Source of the DNA: Bog-159 sp963756605
Lineage (GTDB): Bacteria; Acidobacteriota; Terriglobia; Bryobacterales; Bryobacteraceae
Length of the DNA stretch: 64,000 nt
Reading direction: 5' to 3'
Assembly: GCA_963756605.1 (NCBI GenBank)
Contig: CAVWOT010000030.1
Coordinates: forward strand, 248,001 to 312,000
Shown: positions 25,601 through 33,752 of the stretch, in pieces
Layout of the letters: the number at the start of each line of letters is the position of its first letter
How positions within the stretch are numbered: position 1 is the first letter of the stretch
Notes under the pieces: generated by a model
Told to the model about the DNA's origin: nothing
Databases searched by the model: none
The model's input: the letters and a program-made list of their open reading frames with translations, nothing else
Translations under genes and position numbers: made by a program

Positions 25601-25673
25601 TGGAGCGGACCGAGGTTGAATCGGCATTTCGGGGGTGACATCCCCGCGTGCTACCCAGTTACACTACCGCCCC
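25601..25673 (-). tRNA. tRNA-Asp (GTC), atypical
   Basis: The minus strand folds as a complete 73-base cloverleaf. Acceptor GGGGCGG pairs with CCGCTCC, TA sits at 8-9, and the D-stem is GTGT/GCAC with the loop AACTGGGTA. The anticodon stem is CGGGG/CCCCG with the loop ATGTCAC (anticodon GTC after the invariant T33). The T-stem is GCCGA/TCGGT with the loop TTCAACC. The discriminator is A rather than the G usual for bacterial tRNA-Asp, and no CCA is encoded. The D-arm differs from common bacterial tRNA-Asp genes, suggesting foreign origin. It lies between the IS1595 relic and a hairpin cluster. Confidence 0.8.
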
Positions 25674-25689
25674 ATAAAGATATGATATC

Positions 25690-25925
25690 AGTTGGGGGTT
25701 GACCCCCCGCCACCGAAGTGGCAGGGGGCCAACCAGACCCCGGTAGTAACAACCGTAAGGTTGCCTGCCGGGATCAAGGAGATCATGAGAACCAACCTCA
25801 TGAAACCTCCTGTTGTTCGCCAGCCCGCACTTGGCCGATGCTGAGAACACCGGTTAGGCTCTCCCACTTTGTGGGAGCAAGGGACTGGAAACGCCGCTTG
25901 ACGGGGCTTTAAACAAGCCCCGTCA
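25690..25925 (+). ncRNA. candidate structured RNA: cluster of strong hairpins
   Basis: Five stems occur in about 235 bases with no credible ORF. They are 25699-25733 (TTG.CCCCC.GCCAC with GTGGC.GGGGG.CAA), 25740-25772 (CCCGGTAG/CTGCCGGG enclosing CAACC-GTAA-GGTTG), about 25777-25811 (AGGAG/CTCCT around TCATGAG/CTCATGA), 25861-25877 (CTCCCAC/GTGGGAG) and a final terminator-like stem at 25899-25924. The GNRA loop and the AT-rich tail favour the plus strand; a C(UUCG)G loop in the first stem favours the minus strand. No known RNA family is recognised. The strand and ends are uncertain. Confidence 0.35.
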
Positions 25926-25930
25926 TTATT
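25899..25930 (+). terminator. terminator-like hairpin at the end of the structured region
   Basis: GACGGGGCTT pairs perfectly with AAGCCCCGTC around a five-base loop, followed by ATTATT on the plus strand. The minus-strand gene at 25926-26402 ends directly beside it, so the hairpin may act for both directions, although the minus side lacks a T run. Confidence 0.55.
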
Positions 25931-26402
25931 CCGTTACAGCTCCAATTGCAGTTAGGTCCCCATTGTTGGATTCGGTCAGAACACGTCCCTTGTAGATGTT
26001 GGGAGCGTTACCGGAACCTCGTTTAATGATTCTGATGCGTCCCTTTTCCAGCAACTTTTGGATTGCCTGACCAACGCTGTACACCGGCTTCTTAGCGCCA
26101 AGCGGATACTGAATACTTTGCAATTGATTTAACATTCTCGTTGTGGTCCAGCGGATATTTGGGTCCGCATTCATGATTTGCTCGATTGTGCCAATTAGCG
26201 TCTTAGGTGGACCGGCCTCGGCTTCTTCTTCGCCATGGTCCATCGTACTCGGGCTAACCGGCAAGCGGTATTGGCGATCGTCTGGAGGCGGAGAAAGAGA
26301 CCCGTTCTTGAACGCCATCAATCTCTTCACCCGCTCAATGGCGTCGAGGTCCTTTCTTAAATCCGCTTCCAGCGCTGCTAACTTTTCTGCGTCCGGATGC
26401 AT
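25926..26402 (-). CDS. unknown protein with coiled N-terminus and winged-helix-like C-terminus
   Basis: From the ATG at 26402 (MHPDAEKLAALEADLRKDLD) the product is 158 residues. The N-terminal 35 residues are a charged helix, then comes a disordered Pro/Glu-rich linker. The last about 75 residues (TLIGTIEQIMNADPNIRWTT, SVGQAIQKLLEKGRIRIIKR) look like a winged helix, with IYKGR in the wing. It may be a DNA-binding regulator of the accessory patch. The base composition is AT-richer than its neighbours. The frame stays open to 26540, but the upstream residues look non-coding. Confidence 0.55.
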   Translation of the reverse strand: MHPDAEKLAALEADLRKDLDAIERVKRLMAFKNGSLSPPPDDRQYRLPVSPSTMDHGEEEAEAGPPKTLIGTIEQIMNADPNIRWTTTRMLNQLQSIQYPLGAKKPVYSVGQAIQKLLEKGRIRIIKRGSGNAPNIYKGRVLTESNNGDLTAIGAVTE

Positions 26403-26630
26403 AAATCTGTCCCTCACCGTACAAGTGTCCCACATTCGTGGATTAAGAGCAAACGAAGATTGAAAAGAGAACGATGCATGAAGGAAACAGTGCACGACTA
26501 TGCAGTACAGTGAACTAATGTAATACGATAAGCCGAGCAATTTCAGTTCTTTGGGGGAAACTATATACCGCAGAGATAATAATCTAGGCAGCCTTGCCGC
26601 CTCCTATGTTCCCGGCAACACAGGGAGCGC

Positions 26631-26996
26631 ATGGACAACACCGCCCGCAAGCTGTTCTCTGTACCTAAAGAAGCGCTGCTAAAGCACGAGGCGCAAGAGG
26701 GCAGCGACCGCCAACGGAAGAAGCGGGGCCAAAAAGCAATGCATCGGCGTAGGCCCAAAAGTTCCAGACTGCGAAGAGTGCCAACGCTTGTGGCGGAATT
26801 TGCGAAGTGGTGGCTACTTTTAAGCCGTGGAATGTACTCAGCCGCCTTGCAAGACAATGATGAGTACTTTTGCCATCCACCGCTAAGTTTACATAATATT
26901 CGTTATGGGAAGTTGCTAAAACCGCAACGCGTGTGGTGCCGCATGCCACTCAGATATACTGGAAGAAAAAGCCATGACCATCGACGAACGCTTTGA
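26631..26996 (+). CDS. small protein with KLFSVPKE motif, doubtful extent
   Basis: The frame begins MDNTARKLFSVPKEALLKHE after a GGGAG ribosome site. A start of this kind recurs in very short acidobacterial proteins. After about 45 residues (basic, RQRKKRGQKAMHRRRPKSS) the sequence loses protein character, so the true gene may be shorter or frameshifted. The 3' end overlaps the coiled-coil gene at 26974. Function unknown. Confidence 0.35.
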   Translation: MDNTARKLFSVPKEALLKHEAQEGSDRQRKKRGQKAMHRRRPKSSRLRRVPTLVAEFAKWWLLLSRGMYSAALQDNDEYFCHPPLSLHNIRYGKLLKPQRVWCRMPLRYTGRKSHDHRRTL

Positions 26997-27285
26997 ACGT
27001 ATCGAGCGTGTCACCACGGGTCTGGCCGAAGAACGCCGCAAGGACCGCGAAGAGTTCCGCGCGCTATGGCGCGACACCCAGCGACAGCTCAACGACCTCA
27101 CCGGCAAACTCGCCGACCTGAGCGATCGCGTCACTCAGATCGCCGAGGAATCCCGCGCCGCGGATCAGCGCCTGCGCGACAGCATAGCGGAAACCGACAG
27201 GCGCCTCGGAGAGCGGATTGAAACGATGATCTCCGCCATGGGCGGATACATCCGCGAGCATCCCCCGCAAGCGCCCAAGGCCTAA
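26974..27285 (+). CDS. coiled-coil protein, unknown
   Basis: The 103-residue product is almost entirely heptad-type helix: DERFERIERVTTGLAEERRK, then TQRQLNDLTGKLADLSDRVTQ and LRDSIAETDRRLGERIETM. It ends with a short Pro-rich tail (REHPPQAPKA). It has no signal peptide or membrane segment. Proteins of this type are common next to Uma2-like or restriction-like genes in cyanobacteria and acidobacteria, but no such partner is adjacent here. It probably oligomerises; the function is unknown. Confidence 0.7.
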   Translation: MTIDERFERIERVTTGLAEERRKDREEFRALWRDTQRQLNDLTGKLADLSDRVTQIAEESRAADQRLRDSIAETDRRLGERIETMISAMGGYIREHPPQAPKA

Positions 27286-27360
27286 ACATCCACCAAGATC
27301 GCGACCCGTTGTAATGGTCGACGCTCTCGATCGTCTTCCATAGGAACCCGTGAGTGATGT

Positions 27361-29897
27361 ATGATGATCGTGCTAGAAACCTTACTTCAGGACCTGCGTT
27401 ACGCGGCACGCACCCTGCTCCGCACTCCCGGCTTCACTGCCGTGTCGATGTTTGCCCTGGCGCTCGGTATCGGCGTCAACACGGCGGTCTTCACGGCCTA
27501 CCAGGCATTTATCGCTCGGCCTCTCGATGCGCGCGACCCCAGCATGATGGTCAACTTCGCGGAGCGTCTCCAGTCCGGCGCCACCAATGCCAGATTCAGC
27601 TATCCCGATTACGAAGCTTATCGGGACCATCTCCATTCGTTTACCGGCGTCATCGCGTTTTGTATTGACCAATTGCGCCTCACCGGCGAAGGCATTGCGG
27701 GTGAGCGCAGTGCACAGTCTATGTCGCTGATGGGAAGACTGGGGCTGCTGCGCCCGGCCGCGAACAATGCGGAGTTCGCCAGCGCCTTCATCGTTTCGGA
27801 AAACTACTTCTCGGTTCTCGGGGTGGCCGCATTGCGCGGCCGCACTTTCGAATTCACGGGCGAATTCACCGGCGAATCCACTGGCCTTCATGATCTGGCG
27901 GCTTCGCCGTCGGTTCTCATTAGCGAAAATTACTGGCAGAGACGGTTTGGCGGCGATCCCGCGGTGCTGGGAAAAAGCATCCGCCTCAATGGCGCCGCCT
28001 TCACGATCGTCGGAATCACACCTCACGACTTCATCGGTACCAGCTTTGAGCGGCCGGCTGCATGACCGCGATGACCTGTGTTGTCGTGTGTTTGGCCGCC
28101 TCGCTCCAGGCGTCAGCATGACGCGGGCGCAGGCCGAGACCACCCTGCTTACCTCTCACCTGCGCACTCTGCACGATCCGCACTCCGACCAGAGTAAAGA
28201 CGTTACCGCATTGATCTCCCCAGGCTCTCGTTTCCCGGCAGGATGAACGCCGGCTTGAGATTTTGCTCATCATGGTCGCTGTGGGGATGGTGCTGGTGAT
28301 CGCCTGCGCCAATGCCGCCAGTCTGCAACTGGCCCGCGCCACCAGCCGCCAGCAAGAACTCGGCATGCGTCTGGCGCTTGGAGCAAGCCGGCCGCGCCTG
28401 ATTCGGCAGTTGTTGACGGAAAGCGCGCTGCTTGGCCTGCTGGCCGGATGCATCGCACTGCCGCTAACGTGGACTCTGTTGCGTGTAGCGGTAACCAAGG
28501 CCGCCGAAGCTCTGCCTGCCGAATATGGCACGCTGGTCCTGAACGTAAATCCCGACCTCGAAATATTTGCATACGTCCTGGCGATCTCGGTTTTTGCGGG
28601 CATCCTGTTTGGCCTCGCGCCGGCCATTGAAAGTTCCGGGGCCGCGCTCTTCGCCACGGTCCGAGGCGCGGGAACCTCGCCCGTTCGTAGCCGCCGGCTG
28701 CGCAATTTCCTCATCGCCGCCCAGGTCGCCGTGTCGCTCGCGCTCATGATCGCCGGCAGCATGTTGGTTCGCAGCGCCATTCACACGCTCAAGATGAATA
28801 CTGGCTACTACGGCGACCGCATCGTAGATGTGACTCTTCAATTTCCCGAGGAATCCAAATACACTGCCGAGCATCAGGCCGTTCTCGTCCGCGACCTTCG
28901 CACCCGTCTCGCGGCACTGCCCGGCGTGGCTGGAATCACCAGTGCGCGGGCTCCCGACGACAATGGCGGGCGAAGAGCGGCCGTCTCACTCAATGGAGAG
29001 CAACCGTCGGCCCGGGATATGTACGCGACGCTTTACTACACATGGGTGCAGGCAAACTACTTCCAGACGCTCGGCGTTCCACTGTTATTGGGCCGTGGCT
29101 TTCAAGCGCAGGCCAGCCGACCGGAGCACTTCGCCATCCTCAGCGAATCGGCTGCCCAGCGGCTCTGGCACGGACAGAACCCCCTCGGCCGCAGCCTGCG
29201 CCTGGGTACCGGCGGGCAATTTCACAACATGAATGAACTTCTGCCCGACGGACCGACCTGGCAGGTGATCGGCGTTGCCAGGGACACCCGCGGCGTTACG
29301 CTGGACGGCAGCGACTCCGAGCAGGTCTACTTGCCCTTACCCTCAGACCGGCTCCAGGATTACCCGATTCTTGTCCGGACACACTCCGATCCGACGCCAG
29401 TGATGCGGGCAATGGAGCCGGTAATCTCGGCCGTCGATCCCAGCCTGGTGGCATCCACTTCCACTCTCCAGGACATGCTTCGTCAGACAGACGCGTTTCT
29501 CATCGACAGTCTTTCGGCGGCGATCGCATCCGCCATCAGTCTGTTCGGGCTGCTGCTGGCCTCGATGGGCATCTATAGCACCGTCAGCTATATCGTCGTT
29601 CTGCGCACACGCGAGGTCGGCATCCGTATGGCATTGGGTGCGCAAAAGCGGGACATTTTCGCACTGATGATGCGCGAAAGCACTCGCCCCGTCATTGCCG
29701 GATTGCTGGCCGGTATGGTTCTGGCTGCCGGCGCGTCGCATCTCCTGCGCGGCGTGCTCTATGGACTCGACACCATCGATGCCGTCTCCTTCGCCGGCGC
29801 GTCCCTATTGTTCCTGGCCATCGCACTGGTTGCGACCTGGCCGCCGTCCCGGCGAGCGATGCGAGTTGATCCTATGGTGGCGCTCAGACATCAGTAG
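27361..29897 (+). pseudogene. ADOP-type ABC permease (MacB/FtsX fold), frameshifted
   Basis: The gene encodes an acidobacterial duplicated orphan permease: LLQDLRYAARTLLRTPGFTA start, first TM segment, MacB periplasmic domain (SENYFSVLGVAALRGRTFEF), three-TM FtsX block (ACANAASLQLARATSRQQE), second periplasmic domain and a final FtsX block (RRAMRVDPMVALRHQ). It is spread over three frames: 27361-28065, about 28058-28246 (DRDDLCCRVFGRLAPGVS) and 28263-29897. The first junction also lacks some residues. It is therefore probably inactive, although the 544-residue 3' part is intact. The normal partner ATPase is not present nearby, as usual for ADOP. Confidence 0.85.
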
Positions 29898-29943
29898 GTC
29901 AGTTCGCCAAACGCCGGGCAAATGGACACGTTATAATTAAGCC

Positions 29944-30891
29944 ATGCTCACGCCCACCCAACAAATCTGGCATAACGGACGATTCATCCCTTGGGATCAG
30001 GCCAACATCCATGTACTGTCGCACGTCGTGAGTTACGGAAGCAGCGTTTTCGAAGGGATACGCTGCTATGCGACACCGGCCGGCCCCGCGATTTTCAGGC
30101 TGCACGACCATGTGCGGCGCATGGCGGATTCCGCCAAAATCTATCGTATGGATCTGCCGTATTCGCGTGTCGAACTCGCAGAGGCGCTGCAGGAGCTGGT
30201 CCGCGTCAACGAGATGGATTCCTGTTATCTCCGTCCCATCGCCATTCGCGCATATGGCGACATCGGCGTGAATCCGCTGCATAACCCGGTGGACGTTTAT
30301 CTGGCATGCTGGAACTGGGGCAAGTATCTGGGCGAGGAAGCGTTGGCCGAGGGTGTGGACGTCTGCATCTCGAGCTGGAAGCGGATCGCCCCCAATACCC
30401 TGCCCGCGCTGGCCAAGGCCGGCGCCAATTACATGAATTCGCAGCTCATCAAGATGGAAGCGATCACTAACGGGTATACGGAAGGCATCGCGCTCGATGA
30501 AGCCGGCTATGTGAGCGAAGGCTCCGGCGAAAATATCTTCCTGGTGCGCGACGGACGCCTGCATACGCCGCCGCTCGGTGCGTCGGTATTGCCCGGTATT
30601 ACCCGGGACAGCGTTCTGCGCCTGGCCGAGCACCTGAATATTCCCGCCGTCGAGTCCCTTGTGCCGCGGGAGATGCTTTACATTGCCGATGAGGTTTTCT
30701 TTACGGGCACCGCGGCCGAGATCACGCCCATCCGCTCGGTTGACCGCATTCCGATCGGCCACCTTCATCATCGGCCCATCACAGAAAAATTACAAAAGGA
30801 GTTCTTTGCGCTGATCCACGGCGACGCGCCGGATCGTTTTGGCTGGCTGTCGCCGGTACACGCGCGACAGCCAGTGGGCGTTGACAAGTAA
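29944..30891 (+). CDS. ilvE: branched-chain amino acid aminotransferase
   Basis: The 315-residue product is a fold-type IV PLP enzyme that transaminates Leu, Ile and Val. It has SYGSSVFEGIRCY near residues 30-42, FRLHDHVRRM, the catalytic Lys in LAKAGANYMNS, then GYVSEGSGENIF and PGITRDSVLRLA, and FFTGTAAEITPI for PLP-phosphate binding. The length matches IlvE (about 309). It stands 46 bases after the broken permease. Confidence 0.95.
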   Translation: MLTPTQQIWHNGRFIPWDQANIHVLSHVVSYGSSVFEGIRCYATPAGPAIFRLHDHVRRMADSAKIYRMDLPYSRVELAEALQELVRVNEMDSCYLRPIAIRAYGDIGVNPLHNPVDVYLACWNWGKYLGEEALAEGVDVCISSWKRIAPNTLPALAKAGANYMNSQLIKMEAITNGYTEGIALDEAGYVSEGSGENIFLVRDGRLHTPPLGASVLPGITRDSVLRLAEHLNIPAVESLVPREMLYIADEVFFTGTAAEITPIRSVDRIPIGHLHHRPITEKLQKEFFALIHGDAPDRFGWLSPVHARQPVGVDK

Positions 30892-31108
30892 GGAAGCCGC
30901 GCGCACATCCCAGAAAGCCACCTCCCCCGAGATTTGCTTTCCAGGATGCGCCGCAGCCGATGGACTATCTCTTTTTAGCGTATGCGCGCCGGCGATTGCC
31001 AGAGACAATTTGAGATTTGCGTCCCTTTTCAACAGTTTTATCGAATTGCAGAATCTTCGAGTTGCCGCGCGCGTGCTGTGGCTATCCTGTGTATAAAGCA
31101 AAGGCTCG

Positions 31109-32242
31109 ATGAATTGTATTGGAATTGAAACTTTCGGCGGAACTCAGGTACGCGTGACCTTCGACGACACCATTTCCGCCGTCGAACTGGTGAGCCAGTC
31201 CGATGGACTCTATCTCAGTCCGGGATTCATCGACCTGCAGGTGAACGGTTTCATGGGCATCGATTTCAACGATCCGGAATGCACGCCGGAGCAGATCGCG
31301 GGCGCCATCCGGGCACTCTTCGCGACCGGTGTGACGCGCTTCTATCCTACGGTAATTACCGGATCGCCAGCCGGGATGCTGGACGCGCTGCGCAACCTGA
31401 GGTGCGCCAAGGAAACGCTGCGCGAAGGCGTGGCCATGGATGGCTTTCATGTCGAGGGACCGCACATTTCATCGGACGATGGCCCGCGCGGCGCACATCC
31501 CCGCCGCTGGGTGCGGCCGCCCGATATAGACGAGTTCCACCGCTGGCAGGAAGCTACCGGCGGGCAGGTGCGCATTGTGACGCTGGCGCCCGATTGGCCG
31601 CAGTCGTTAAGTTATATCGAGGCGATTACCGCGGCAGGTGTAGTGGCCAGCATCGGCCACACCAACGCTACGACGCAGCAACTGGCCGATGCCGTGAGCG
31701 CCGGCGCCACGCTATCCACGCATTTGGGCAACGGCGCGCATGCCGTGATGCGGCGTCATCCAAACTACCTGTGGGAGCAATTGGCGGAGGATCGCCTGAT
31801 GGCGGATTTTATCGTGGATGGCATCCACTTGCCGCCATCGTTCCTGAAGGTTGCCCTGCGCGCGAAGACCGTGGCGCGTGCGGTGCTGGTGACGGACGCC
31901 GCGGCCCCCGCCGGCTGTCCTCCGGGAAGATATCAATTGGGCGAGCAAGCTGTGGTTCTGACGGAAGACAACCGCGTGATGCTGGTGGGCCAGGAGCGCC
32001 TGGCCGGCTCCGCATTGCGCATGGACCGCGGAGTGGAAAACCTGATGCGCATCGCGGGGCTCAGTCTGGCGGACGCGGTCAGCATGGCCACCACCAACGC
32101 GGCGCGTGCTGGGCGGGTTCCCGCCAGAACGCTGGGTCTGGCACCCGGTGAGCGCGCAGATCTAATCCAGTTTTCCTTTAACCCGGCTGATCTGTCCATC
32201 CGTGTTCAATCGACTTATATATCCGGCCAAAGAATGTATTGA
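31109..32242 (+). CDS. nagA: N-acetylglucosamine-6-phosphate deacetylase-like amidohydrolase
   Basis: The 377-residue product has the NagA pattern: SPGFIDLQVNGFMGIDFND, GFHVEGPHISSDDGPRGAHP (metal-binding Glu and substrate loop), ASIGHTNATTQQL and THLGNGAHAV (metal His ligands), LVTDAAAPAG (catalytic Asp) and a C-terminal NAARAGRVPARTLGLAPGERAD. It removes acetate from GlcNAc-6-phosphate in amino-sugar recycling. The usual MxHxFN signature is replaced by LTHLGNGAHAV, so the substrate may differ slightly. A spacer of about 220 bases precedes it. Confidence 0.88.
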   Translation: MNCIGIETFGGTQVRVTFDDTISAVELVSQSDGLYLSPGFIDLQVNGFMGIDFNDPECTPEQIAGAIRALFATGVTRFYPTVITGSPAGMLDALRNLRCAKETLREGVAMDGFHVEGPHISSDDGPRGAHPRRWVRPPDIDEFHRWQEATGGQVRIVTLAPDWPQSLSYIEAITAAGVVASIGHTNATTQQLADAVSAGATLSTHLGNGAHAVMRRHPNYLWEQLAEDRLMADFIVDGIHLPPSFLKVALRAKTVARAVLVTDAAAPAGCPPGRYQLGEQAVVLTEDNRVMLVGQERLAGSALRMDRGVENLMRIAGLSLADAVSMATTNAARAGRVPARTLGLAPGERADLIQFSFNPADLSIRVQSTYISGQRMY

Positions 32243-32259
32243 GAGTGGGCCAAGCCGCC

Positions 32260-32838
32260 TTAGCTGCGAGTTAGTTCACTGATGCCGCGGTAAGCGCGGT
32301 GCAATGCAACCGCAACTCCAATTGAATCGATCCTTAACTGGTCCTCAAAACCTTGGTGATCGCGAAGAGACCAAGTCCCATCCGGCTGCCGCGTGAACTG
32401 CTCGATACGAACCTGATCCTGACTGACCAGCACATAATCCTGGAGCGAATCCATTGTACGGTAATACTGAAACTTCGTACCCCGGTCGTATTTTTCGGTG
32501 GATGGCGACAGGACCTCGAACACTGCCACGGGGTTCACCAGGTAATCGTCAAACACATCGGCGGTCTTCTGCGGCCCGCAAACGACGGAAATGTCCGGAT
32601 AAACGTAGGTCTCACTCGAAATCCGAAGCCGGGAGTCCGGACCGAATGGCTCGCATGCGGCGCCTTCCAAAGCCAATGCGAGTTCGACCAGCAGATTGCG
32701 TTGCAGCTTAGCGTGGCGGTTCGAACCCCCCGCCATCGCGAACATCTCGCCATCCAGAAACTCGCTGCGGAACCCAGCCGTCCGTTCGATAGCGAGATAT
32801 TGCTCCTCAGTGATTTTCGAGACGGGATTAGAAGCCAC
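32260..32838 (-). CDS. Uma2 family (PD-(D/E)XK fold) protein
   Basis: From the GTG at 32838, preceded by AAAGAGGT, the product is 192 residues. It shows the Uma2/DUF820 core: ITEEQYLAIERTAGFRSEFL and DGEMFAMAGGSNRHA, YPDISVVCG, FEVLSPSTEKYDRGTKFQYY (catalytic Asp and Glu) and DYVLVSQDQVRIEQF. The family is predicted to be an endonuclease and occurs in many copies in cyanobacteria and acidobacteria; its biological role is not settled. The frame is open upstream, but the ribosome site favours this start. Confidence 0.88.
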   Translation of the reverse strand: MASNPVSKITEEQYLAIERTAGFRSEFLDGEMFAMAGGSNRHAKLQRNLLVELALALEGAACEPFGPDSRLRISSETYVYPDISVVCGPQKTADVFDDYLVNPVAVFEVLSPSTEKYDRGTKFQYYRTMDSLQDYVLVSQDQVRIEQFTRQPDGTWSLRDHQGFEDQLRIDSIGVAVALHRAYRGISELTRS

Positions 32839-32892
32839 GCGGCACCTCTTTCGCAGTTTACCACCGGCCTTCCCTGCCCCAAGTGACAGCGT

Positions 32893-32910
32893 TGTGACAG
32901 CCGTGTCACA
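32893..32910. promoter_or_regulatory. palindrome TGTGACA-N4-TGTCACA, CRP/FNR-like operator candidate
   Basis: Perfect 7-base arms lie 54 bases upstream of the Uma2-like gene and 139 bases before the plus-strand membrane-protein gene. A further GTGACAG copy precedes it at 32883 and CTGTCAC follows at 32934. The spacing TGTGA-N8-TCACA is wider than classical CRP (N6), so another regulator is possible. Confidence 0.4.
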
Positions 32911-33048
32911 GCGGAGCCCGTTTTGCGCCAACTCTGTCACCGGGCTCGACTCAGGTTTGCGGAAAACCTACTAACTTTACAGCAGGATGGGCGGCCAGCG
33001 AGATGGCTCATAAGGTGCGAGTGGAACTTGACCGACGGAAGGAGGAAC

Positions 33049-33288
33049 ATGGGTTTCAACCCGCTGACCGCCGAGCGAGGGCTGAAGAGTACATCACGGT
33101 GGCTACACCAGGGCACGTGGTTACTGTTGCTCAGCGGAGCCGGCCTGATCTTTGTTGTGCGCGGCAGTGCAGGTCGCACAGGAGTGCTGTGGATACTGGG
33201 GTGTGCCTTGCTGGGCCTCGTACTTTCCCTCGCCCTACGCGATGTTTTACGGAAACTGGGACGTCGGAACACCAAGACAAACTGGTGA
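33049..33288 (+). CDS. small two-TM membrane protein
   Basis: The ATG at 33049 is preceded by an excellent ribosome site (GGAGGAAC). The 79-residue product has a basic N-terminus (FNPLTAERGLKSTSRW) and two hydrophobic segments (TWLLLLSGAGLIFVV, GVLWILGCALLGLVLSLAL), then a basic end (RKLGRRNTKTNW). No family is recognised. The stop overlaps a possible GTG start of a following short ORF. Confidence 0.65.
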   Translation: MGFNPLTAERGLKSTSRWLHQGTWLLLLSGAGLIFVVRGSAGRTGVLWILGCALLGLVLSLALRDVLRKLGRRNTKTNW

Positions 33289-33527
33289 AAGACGTCAAAG
33301 TTTTTTTGGAGAGGCAACCGGCGGACGAGACCGCGTCGCCGAAACCGGCACGCGCAACCGCAATTCCAGTGCCCGATCCCCCCGGTGCGCTGGGGTCCTC
33401 GCAGCCGGCTGATTTCGTGCCCCTGAATGATGTCGCGCCCATGGCGCGCCGGCCGGCCTCCCAGTTGTTTTCGACGTCTTTCCCAGGCCCGAGACCGTCG
33501 TGTTCAAGAAAGACTTTCACGCGGTAG
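33285..33527 (+). CDS. short ORF following the membrane protein, doubtful
   Basis: A GTG overlapping the previous stop (GTGA) opens an 80-codon frame that starts VKDVKVFLERQPADETASPK and turns Pro/Ser-rich. In the next frame the 3' end reads LPVVFDVFPRPETVVFKKDF then VVAPVKPN and a stop at about 33550, which looks more protein-like. A frameshift near 33460 may therefore have damaged a slightly longer gene. Function unknown. Confidence 0.3.
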   Translation: MKDVKVFLERQPADETASPKPARATAIPVPDPPGALGSSQPADFVPLNDVAPMARRPASQLFSTSFPGPRPSCSRKTFTR

Positions 33528-33658
33528 TGGCGCCCGTGAAACCGAATTGACCGGCGCCCCAGGACAGACGCAGGGGGCTGGCTCTATCGCTGCCGGCCAT
33601 CCTTCCTGTACAGCTGAGATTTAAGCGCTGAGAAATTGAAAATAGCAGAAATGGCCCG

Positions 33659-33687
33659 TTGCATAATTAGGGCACAACGTTTACTAT
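33659..33687 (+). promoter_or_regulatory. sigma-70-like promoter
   Basis: TTGCAT and TACTAT are separated by exactly 17 bases in an AT-rich stretch, 66 bases upstream of the GTG of the large secreted protein at 33753. That gene also has a GGAGG ribosome site. Confidence 0.55.
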
Positions 33688-33752
33688 CCATATGAAAGCG
33701 ACAGGCTGAGTGGCGGGAGTGGGGCGCCCTCACTGCTCAGGAGGGTATTCTT

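Noticed and set aside
25777..25900. Self-cleaving ribozyme (hammerhead- or twister-like) in the hairpin cluster
   Set aside because: Short pieces such as CTGGAAAC occur, but the required core with CUGAUGA and paired stems is not present.
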